Assembly (NCBI GenBank): GCA_020253895.1
Contig: JADDKG010000378.1
Location: forward strand, 1-5,676
Length of the DNA stretch: 5,676 nucleotides
Direction of reading: 5' to 3'
Source: Rubrobacter sp.
GTDB taxonomy: Bacteria; Actinomycetota; Rubrobacteria; Rubrobacterales; Rubrobacteraceae
Shown: piece after piece, positions 1 through 4,352 of the stretch
How positions within the stretch are numbered: position 1 is the stretch's first letter
How the letters are laid out: each line of letters begins with the position of its first letter
Notes under the pieces: generated by a model
What the model saw: the letters and a program-made list of their open reading frames with translations, nothing else
What the model was told of the DNA's origin: nothing
Database searches by the model: none
Made by a program: the position numbers and the translations under genes

Positions 1-6
1 AGCCAT
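1..6 (-). CDS. Start of a leftward gene, cut by the window edge
   Basis: On the minus strand an ATG at 6-4 followed by GCT (Met-Ala) sits 7 nt after a strong GGAGG Shine-Dalgarno sequence. Only two codons are inside the window, so the product cannot be identified. It lies 45 nt downstream of the TauE-type exporter stop codon on the same strand, so it is probably co-transcribed with the exporter and could belong to the same sulfur-handling group. The call rests only on the ribosome binding site and start codon spacing. Confidence 0.4.
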
Positions 7-13
7 CGAAACA

Positions 14-18
14 CCTCC
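14..18 (-). promoter_or_regulatory. Shine-Dalgarno site for the gene at the left edge
   Basis: The plus-strand CCTCC reads GGAGG on the minus strand, 7 nt before an ATG. It is one of the best-formed ribosome binding sites in the window. The surrounding bases (19-50) are AT-rich and contain ACTGTAT at 28-34, a 7-mer also found at 3834-3840. Confidence 0.5.
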
Positions 19-51
19 AAATTTATTACTGTATGGCTATTTGGTTGTTTA

Positions 52-822
52 TTAGTTTAACACGCCGCTCTGATAGATGTTTTCCAGCAGGATGGGTGCT
101 CCCGCCAGGATCAGGAACCCGGCGAAGCCTTTCCTTAGGGTCTTCTGTGGGAGCAGGCCTGCAACGGCCGCTCCCCCGAGGCTCCCGGCCATGGCGGCGA
201 GGGCAAAGGCGGTCATGAAGCCCAATGGTATCTCCGCCTGTTCCAGGTATCCGGCGAACCCGGAGGCGGAGTTCATGGCTATGACGAGCAAGGAGGTCCC
301 GACGGCGGTCCTCATGGGGATCCGGCCGAGCAGCACGAGCGCGGGGACGATCAAAAACCCCCCGCCCACCCCTACCAGCCCCGTAAGAACCCCTACCGCA
401 AGCCCCTCCGGCACGAGCAGCGCCAGGCGCATCCCGCGGCGGCCGGGCACCTCCTCCGGGACCGCCCCATCCCGGAGCATAAAGAACGCCGCCAGAAGCA
501 TCACCGCGGCAAAGAGGGTGAGCTGGGCCGCTCCGCCGAAGAAGGCTGCGAGCCGCGCCCCCAGATAGGTTCCCATCATCGCCACCGTCCCGAAGACCAG
601 CGCCACCCGCAGGCTCACGTCTCCTCTCCGCCAGTGCCCCACAGCGGCGAAGAGGCTGGTCGCCCCCACGACCGCAAGGCTCATCGCGATGGCCTCCTTC
701 ACCCCGTACCCGAGCACGTACACGAAGATCGGCACGGCGAGAACTGACCCGCCGCCCCCGAGCAGCCCGAGCGATACCCCCATCAGAGCCGCCAGCGCCA
801 GCCCCAGAGCCTCACCAGCCAT
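52..822 (-). CDS. TauE/SafE (TSUP) family membrane anion exporter
   Basis: This 256-residue protein is a typical full-length member of the TauE/SafE family, whose members move sulfite, sulfoacetate or related organosulfur anions across the cytoplasmic membrane. It shows the two-repeat architecture of the family: a glycine-rich LLGGGGSVLAVP motif at residues 20-31 in the first half and GLVGVGGGFLIVPAL at 148-162 in the second. About seven or eight hydrophobic helices surround a polar loop at about 117-132. The ATG at 822 is preceded only by a weak GGGAA; a better GAGGAG lies about 20 nt upstream, with no in-frame start near it. It is divergent from a CstB-type persulfide dioxygenase operon, which points to export of sulfite or thiosulfate formed there. 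In Staphylococcus aureus a tauE gene likewise sits in the cst sulfide-detoxification locus. The family is clear; the substrate is inferred from context. Confidence 0.9.
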   Translation of the reverse strand: MAGEALGLALAALMGVSLGLLGGGGSVLAVPIFVYVLGYGVKEAIAMSLAVVGATSLFAAVGHWRRGDVSLRVALVFGTVAMMGTYLGARLAAFFGGAAQLTLFAAVMLLAAFFMLRDGAVPEEVPGRRGMRLALLVPEGLAVGVLTGLVGVGGGFLIVPALVLLGRIPMRTAVGTSLLVIAMNSASGFAGYLEQAEIPLGFMTAFALAAMAGSLGGAAVAGLLPQKTLRKGFAGFLILAGAPILLENIYQSGVLN

Positions 823-860
823 GCTTCCCGACCAACGACGCTCTCCTCGTCGAATCGAAC

Positions 861-892
861 AATATAATCACCATATGGTGATATAGTATAAA
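861..892. promoter_or_regulatory. Divergent promoter region with palindromic operator
   Basis: Bases 867-882 form a perfect 16-bp palindrome, ATCACCATATGGTGAT; allowing one extra base on the left arm, the symmetry extends to 863-885. A TATATT -10-like box pointing left lies at 866-861, and TATAGT (882-887) or TATAAA (887-892) point right, so the palindrome sits between opposed -10 elements. Convincing -35 boxes are not visible. The layout suits a dimeric repressor controlling both the exporter and the rightward operon. ArsR-type persulfide sensors (BigR/SqrR) or CsoR-type CstR are candidates by function, but no regulator gene is in the window and the site is not matched to a known operator. 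Confidence 0.6.
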
Positions 893-988
893 CGCTGCCG
901 GAGAATATCACTATCTAACGATTGAGGAGATATAGTTCCGGGTACATGTGTGGTGTTGGGAACAGAGAAGATCGGGAGGCGGCTGGTA

Positions 989-1198
989 ATGGGTGATGCG
1001 ATCAAGGTCCTGCTTGGGGCGGTCGGCGGGGCACTGGTGGCGCTGCTGCTGGCCGGTACGTCCTCCTGCGGCGGGATGATGGGCGGGATGATGGGCGGTG
1101 GTGCCGCGGGCATGGCGTTCGGGCTTGTGGTATGGCTGCTGCTCGTAGCGTTGCTGGCGGCGGTGGTCGTCTGGATCGTGCAGCAGATACAGCGCTGA
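989..1198 (+). CDS. Small two-helix membrane protein with Gly-Met repeat
   Basis: This predicted protein has 69 residues and no assigned family. Two hydrophobic segments (about 4-23 and 41-63) flank a loop, CGGMMGGMMGGG, at 27-38 that holds the only cysteine and two Met pairs. The protein ends in a short polar and basic tail. The ATG at 989 is chosen because GGGAGG at 974-979 is 9 nt upstream; a GTG at 950 would add a charged N-terminus and lacks a well-spaced ribosome site. It leads a rightward operon, 41 nt before the DUF302 gene. A loop rich in Met and Cys could bind a soft metal such as Cu(I) or a sulfane-sulfur species, but that is speculation. TSSC resembles a lipobox only poorly, and a second membrane helix follows, so a lipoprotein is unlikely. 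The coding call is fairly firm; the function is unknown. Confidence 0.7.
   Translation: MGDAIKVLLGAVGGALVALLLAGTSSCGGMMGGMMGGGAAGMAFGLVVWLLLVALLAAVVVWIVQQIQR
1070..1098 (+). repeat. 12-bp tandem repeat coding for GGMM
   Basis: The unit GGCGGGATGATG occurs perfectly twice in tandem (1070-1081 and 1082-1093), and the next five bases, GGCGG, begin a third copy. The repeat is in frame with the small membrane protein and encodes Gly-Gly-Met-Met twice, so copy-number change would lengthen the loop by four residues without shifting frame. Confidence 0.85.
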
Positions 1199-1224
1199 GG
1201 AGACGGAGAGGCAAGAGAGCAAAG

Positions 1225-1231
1225 AAGGAGG
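1225..1231 (+). promoter_or_regulatory. Strong Shine-Dalgarno site deciding the DUF302 start
   Basis: AAGGAGG lies 8 nt before the ATG at 1240. It fixes the start of the DUF302 protein there rather than at the in-frame ATG at 1132, which lies inside the preceding gene and would add an Arg-rich, non-family extension of 36 residues. Confidence 0.85.
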
Positions 1232-1239
1232 TGGGATCC

Positions 1240-1668
1240 ATGGCGGTGGAGCGGTCGGGGTACACCATCTCGGGCGAGACTTCCCTGTCTTTCGGTGAGG
1301 CCGTCGAGAAGACCCGCGAGCTGCTACAGGAGGTGGGCTACGGCGTCCTCTGCGAGATAGACGTTAGGGCGAAGCTGAAGGAGAAGCTCGGCGTCGAGCG
1401 CGAGCCCTACACCATCCTCGGAGCCTGCAACCCTCCGCTGGCCAGCGAGGGGCTCGACGCCGAGCCGGAACTCGGGGCCCTTCTGCCCTGCAACGTCATC
1501 GTCTACGAGCGAGAGGGCCGCACCCGCGTGGCGGCGGTCGAGCCGCGGGCGATGCTCTCCGTGGTGGGCAACGAGAGGCTGGACGCGATAGCCGCGCGGG
1601 TGCGGGAGGACCTCGCGCGTGTCGTCGAGCGGGTGACGGGCGGCAACCCCTCGAACTCTTCGGGGTAG
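1240..1668 (+). CDS. DUF302 domain protein
   Basis: The 142-residue soluble protein carries a DUF302 domain over most of its length (about 15-130). The recognisable signatures are YTILGACNPPLA at 57-68 and LLPCNVIVYE at 81-90, each with a conserved-looking cysteine (C63, C84); C38 is a further cysteine. The tail after about 133 is Gly/Ser/Asn-rich and probably disordered. No signal peptide is seen, so it is likely cytoplasmic. The biochemical function of DUF302 is not established. Here it is placed between a small membrane protein and a persulfide dioxygenase fusion, with only 4 nt to the latter, so the two are surely co-transcribed and probably translationally coupled. That context and the cysteines suggest a role in sulfane-sulfur handling or redox sensing, which is inference. 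Family assignment is confident. Confidence 0.88.
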   Translation: MAVERSGYTISGETSLSFGEAVEKTRELLQEVGYGVLCEIDVRAKLKEKLGVEREPYTILGACNPPLASEGLDAEPELGALLPCNVIVYEREGRTRVAAVEPRAMLSVVGNERLDAIAARVREDLARVVERVTGGNPSNSSG

Positions 1669-1672
1669 GAGA

Positions 1673-3049
1673 ATGTTCTTCCGGGAGGTCATCAACGAGG
1701 ATCTCGCCTGCGTCTCGTACGTGGTGGCCGACGGGGGCGAGGCGGCGATCATAGACCCCAAGTGGGATACCGAGGGGTACCTCGACATGGCCCGGGAGAA
1801 CGGCTTTGACGTCGCCCACATCCTGGAGACCCACAACCACGCCGACCACGTCTCCGGCAAGGGGCGTCTGGCGGCGGCGACGGGGGCGCGCATCCACGTT
1901 CCGGAGGGTGCGGAGGTTGAATACCCTCACGAGCCCCTGCGCGAGGGGAACGAGATAAGGGTGGGCGGCGTGCGGATCGCCGTGCTCGCAACCCCGGGGC
2001 ACAGGCCCGAGCACGTCTCTTTTCTCGTGAAGGACGGAAGCCGGTCTGAAGAGGTGTGGATGCTAATCTCCGGCGACTTCCTCTTCGTCGGGGATCTCGC
2101 CCGGCCCGACCTGGCCGTGGACGCCGGTGAGGGGGCGCGCGGGATCTTCCGCTCGCTGCGCAAGCTGGAGGGGCTCGGGGACTTCGTCGAGGTGTGGCCC
2201 GCGCACATCGGGGGTTCGCTGTGCGGCGGCGCGGCGATGAGCCGCAAACCCTCCTCTACGCTGGGCTTCGAGCGGCGGCACAACCCCCACCTGAAGGTGG
2301 CGGACGAGGAGCGGTTTGTAGAGAACCTCACCGCGGGGCTTCCCCCGCAGCCGCCCAACTTCGAGCGCATAGTCGAGCTCAACCGCGGCCCCCTGCTTAC
2401 GGAGGCCGTCTTTCCGGAACCGTTGCTTCCGCGCAGGGTGGCTGAGCTCCTGAGAGACGGGGCGGTGCTCATAGACGGCAGGGACCAGCGAGAGTTCGAC
2501 GGCGCGCACGTTCCCGGCTCCATAAACGTGACGATGAACCAGTCGGGCGTCGGGACGCGGGCGGCGTGGGTCGTGCAGCCGGACACGGAGATCGTGACGG
2601 CGGCCGGAGGGGACGACGAGGCGTACCGGATGGTGCGCATGCTGGAGGCGGTGGGCTTTCGCAGGATACGCGGCTACCTCTCCGGAGGCGTGGCCGCCTG
2701 GAAGGCCGCCGGCCTCCAGACCCGGGCCACACCAGCTCTGGATGCCGCCGGCCTCGCGAAGCTGCTAGAAAAGAACGAGGTGTTGCTGCTGGACGTGCGG
2801 AGCACCGAGGAGTGGGAAGAGGGGCACGTGGAAGGCTCGGTCCACATCCCCTACCAGAGGCTCAGGGACGGCATCCCGCCGGAGCTGCGCGGGGCCGGGA
2901 AACCTCTCGTCGTTGCCTGCTCCGGCGGGGTGCGGAGCTCTATCGCCGCTTCCCTGCTGGAAAGGGCGGGCGTACGCGGGATCATGCACGTCGCCGAAGG
3001 CGGCATCCCCGACCTCGAGGGCGCAGGGGTGCACCTGGTCCGGCGGTAG
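1673..3049 (+). CDS. CstB-type persulfide dioxygenase with two rhodanese domains
   Basis: This 458-residue fusion has three parts. Residues 1-240 are a metallo-beta-lactamase fold of the ETHE1 group, with THNHADH (H54, H56, D58, H59), TPGH (H110) and SGD (D135). By analogy with ETHE1, H54, H110 and D135 would hold a single Fe(II). GDLARPDL and GSLCGG (C184) are further family marks. Residues 250-350 form a rhodanese domain with no catalytic cysteine (TAAGGDDEAYR where the loop should be). Residues 355-458 form a second rhodanese domain with an intact CSGGVR loop (C416 to R421). This order matches CstB, which oxidises persulfides to sulfite and, with its rhodanese, makes thiosulfate. It should act in the cytoplasm. 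The ATG at 1673 is 4 nt after the DUF302 stop; TAGGAG overlaps that stop and sits unusually close to the ATG, implying coupling. Architecture is certain; the exact product (sulfite or thiosulfate) is inferred. Confidence 0.92.
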   Translation: MFFREVINEDLACVSYVVADGGEAAIIDPKWDTEGYLDMARENGFDVAHILETHNHADHVSGKGRLAAATGARIHVPEGAEVEYPHEPLREGNEIRVGGVRIAVLATPGHRPEHVSFLVKDGSRSEEVWMLISGDFLFVGDLARPDLAVDAGEGARGIFRSLRKLEGLGDFVEVWPAHIGGSLCGGAAMSRKPSSTLGFERRHNPHLKVADEERFVENLTAGLPPQPPNFERIVELNRGPLLTEAVFPEPLLPRRVAELLRDGAVLIDGRDQREFDGAHVPGSINVTMNQSGVGTRAAWVVQPDTEIVTAAGGDDEAYRMVRMLEAVGFRRIRGYLSGGVAAWKAAGLQTRATPALDAAGLAKLLEKNEVLLLDVRSTEEWEEGHVEGSVHIPYQRLRDGIPPELRGAGKPLVVACSGGVRSSIAASLLERAGVRGIMHVAEGGIPDLEGAGVHLVRR

Positions 3050-3052
3050 GCG

Positions 3053-3826
3053 CTACAGCCAGAGCAGGGCCCGCCAAGCGAAGTAGGAAGCGGCCAGGAG
3101 CAGGATCACCCCCAGCCCCTTTTCCAGAACGGTCCTGTATCCGTAGAACCACCCCGACCTGAGCATCCTTCCCCCCGCAACCGCCGTGACGACCAGCACG
3201 GTCCCCTGTCCGACGCCCAGCCCCAGCATCGCCAGAGCACCGATCAGCGGGCTTCCGCTCGCCGCGACGGCGGTAAGCGTCGAGGGCAGGATGAGCGCAC
3301 AGGTCGGGCAACCCGCGAGCCCAAAGGGCACCCCGAGCAGAAAGGCCCGGATCAGGCTGCGCCTCCGGGCCCCGATCCTCCCGGGAGTGGAGAGCATCGG
3401 CACCCCAAAGCTCAGAACCCCCAACGCGCGCAACCCCATCAACCCGACGACGGGGGCCAGCAACCCATACCACAGCCAGATCGAACGGTTCAACAGCGTC
3501 ATGAACGCAAGCCCGGCCAGACCGAAGACGAACCCCAGCAACGTATACACCAGCGCAACCCCCGCGGCAAAAGCGATCCCCACCCTCAAAGCCCGGCTCC
3601 CGGTGGGCTTCCCCTCCCCCGCTACGTACCCTATCACCGCCGGCACCATGGGATAGGTGGCCGGCGTGAAGCCCAGTATCAGCCCGGCGGCCACCGCTAG
3701 CAAAGGTCCCACCGCAGAGCCCGACTCCAACCGTTCGGTGCCCCACGCAAGATAAGGCTCAGCCCATACCAGCAGGCGAACTACCCAGTCCACAAAAACT
3801 CCCACCCCCCCTCGTACAAGAGCCAC
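3053..3826 (-). CDS. CcdA/DsbD-like transmembrane thiol-redox protein
   Basis: This 257-residue hydrophobic protein has about six main helices plus an N-terminal segment. It resembles the CcdA/DsbD membrane family, which carries electrons from cytoplasmic thioredoxin to extracytoplasmic thiol partners. The first repeat has GFTPATYPMVPAVIGY at 52-67, aligning with the usual TPCxxPMxP motif but with Ala at the cysteine (A56). The second repeat has GLAGCPTCALILPSTL at 169-184, with a CxxC pair (C173, C176). These are the only cysteines in the protein. The usual one-Cys-per-repeat pair has therefore become a CxxC in one repeat. The GTG at 3826 has little ribosome-site support; GTG at 3793 (residue 12), 5 nt after GGGAG, is a fair alternative. 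Its stop is 3 bp from the stop of the convergent CstB-type gene. It may supply reductant to envelope sulfur or cytochrome chemistry. Family placement is moderate to strong; the partner is unknown. Confidence 0.82.
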   Translation of the reverse strand: MALVRGGVGVFVDWVVRLLVWAEPYLAWGTERLESGSAVGPLLAVAAGLILGFTPATYPMVPAVIGYVAGEGKPTGSRALRVGIAFAAGVALVYTLLGFVFGLAGLAFMTLLNRSIWLWYGLLAPVVGLMGLRALGVLSFGVPMLSTPGRIGARRRSLIRAFLLGVPFGLAGCPTCALILPSTLTAVAASGSPLIGALAMLGLGVGQGTVLVVTAVAGGRMLRSGWFYGYRTVLEKGLGVILLLAASYFAWRALLWL

Positions 3827-3891
3827 ATTTCCAACTGTATTACTACATTACCAGTAAATCGAGCAAAAGTTTCTGTATTATATTTGTGAGA
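3827..3891. promoter_or_regulatory. AT-rich divergent promoter island
   Basis: This short gap is strikingly AT-rich against its surroundings and separates two divergent membrane-protein genes. Leftward, TTGCTC (3866-3861) and TAATAC (3842-3837) are 18 bp apart and would start RNA near 3830, only a few bases before the GTG at 3826. Rightward, TATTAT (3876-3881) or TATATT (3879-3884) would start RNA near 3888-3891, right at the ATG at 3892; no clear -35 accompanies it. Neither gene has a good Shine-Dalgarno sequence, so leaderless or near-leaderless mRNAs are plausible. The 8-mer CTGTATTA occurs at 3835-3842 and 3873-3880, overlapping both -10 boxes. Confidence 0.5.
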
Positions 3892-4224
3892 ATGTTCGTA
3901 CTGCGCCGGGCAGGGCTGAGAGCGCTGGTTCTGGCGATGGTGGTGTGGGCCGCCTTCGCCGTTTTCGGGGGTGCGGTGTACCTTGCGAAGCAAGGAGGCG
4001 TCTCCGAATCCCTCGAGAAGCAGGGCCTCGGGCTGTGTGCGGCGACGCTGGCGGCGCTGCTCGGGGTTGGGGCGAGCCGCGCGCACCGGCCGCGGCCGGG
4101 ATGTCTCTCCACGCCCGGGGCAAGCCCTGCGGGAAGCCACCGTCATCGTCCCCAGGCGCACCGTTCTGCCGTCCTCCACCGCGGCCCCCGATTAACTGAG
4201 CTGCTGCAGGTCTTCCGCACCTGA
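3892..4224 (+). CDS. Small membrane protein of unknown function, C-terminal half uncertain
   Basis: The reading frame gives 110 residues. Residues 1-64 look genuinely coding: a basic start (MFVLRRAGLR), a hydrophobic helix at about 11-31, a short polar loop (AKQGGVSESLEKQG) and a second helix at about 46-62. After residue 64 the frame becomes Pro/Arg/His/Ser-rich and unlike a folded protein until a plausible ending, TELLQVFRT. Over about 4085-4195 the next frame reads more naturally (for example ALREATVIVPRRTVLP) but ends in its own stop at 4193-4195. Either the tail is a disordered segment or one-base indels shift the frame twice. The ATG at 3892 is preferred; GTG at 3886 is in frame and adds two residues. 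There is no Shine-Dalgarno sequence, and a -10-like box lies directly upstream, so it may be leaderless. It lies 128 nt before a VanW-family gene on the same strand. No family recognised. Confidence 0.55.
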   Translation: MFVLRRAGLRALVLAMVVWAAFAVFGGAVYLAKQGGVSESLEKQGLGLCAATLAALLGVGASRAHRPRPGCLSTPGASPAGSHRHRPQAHRSAVLHRGPRLTELLQVFRT

Positions 4225-4236
4225 GATGCTTTACCG

Positions 4237-4266
4237 CCGGGCCGGGACATTGGCTCCCGGGCCCGG
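4237..4266 (+). other. GC-rich hairpin after the small membrane-protein gene
   Basis: Bases 4242-4247 (CCGGGA) pair with 4255-4260 (TCCCGG) around a 7-nt loop, and beyond a one-base bulge at 4261 bases 4237-4241 pair with 4262-4266. The result is an 11-bp stem starting 12 nt past the stop codon. No T-run follows. A short competing hairpin, CCCGG-CAT-CCGGG (4262-4274), reuses its right arm. It may act in 3' end formation or mRNA stability. Confidence 0.45.
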
Positions 4267-4284
4267 CATCCGGGATTCGTGAGG

Positions 4285-4319
4285 GGCGGCGCGGCATCTC
4301 CGGGAGATGCCGCGCCGTC
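4285..4319 (+). terminator. Long perfect hairpin, possible terminator or attenuator before vanW
   Basis: Bases 4287-4300 pair without mismatch with 4304-4317, a 14-bp GC-rich stem with a CGG loop, extended by a G-U and a G-C pair to 4285/4319. A run of five T lies at 4331-4335, about a dozen bases beyond the stem, too far for a textbook intrinsic terminator. The stem ends 33 nt before the ATG of the VanW-family gene, so it could end the upstream transcript or attenuate read-through into that gene. Confidence 0.45.
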
Positions 4320-4352
4320 GAGGACCGCGGTTTTTCGGATGCTGGAGGACGC

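Noticed and set aside
77..568. A 163-residue plus-strand frame opposite the exporter gene.
   Set aside because: It is Pro/Ala/Ser/Arg-rich antisense sequence without motifs; the opposite strand codes a clear TauE/SafE protein.
950..988. A GTG start at 950 for the small membrane protein.
   Set aside because: The nearest GAGGAG is about 20 nt away, while ATG 989 has GGGAGG at a good distance and yields a normal membrane-protein N-terminus.
1046..1069. A lipoprotein signal ending at the Cys of LLLAGTSSC.
   Set aside because: The residues before Cys (T-S-S) do not fit a lipobox well, and a second membrane helix follows closely.
2566..3162. A 198-residue plus-strand frame within and beyond the end of the fusion gene.
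   Set aside because: Its composition is Arg/Gly-rich and it overlaps both rhodanese domains, which are coded in the other frame.
2982..3746. A 254-residue minus-strand open frame overlapping the CcdA-like gene.
   Set aside because: It covers the same strand region in another frame and has no recognisable motifs; the CcdA-like frame has helices and family signatures.
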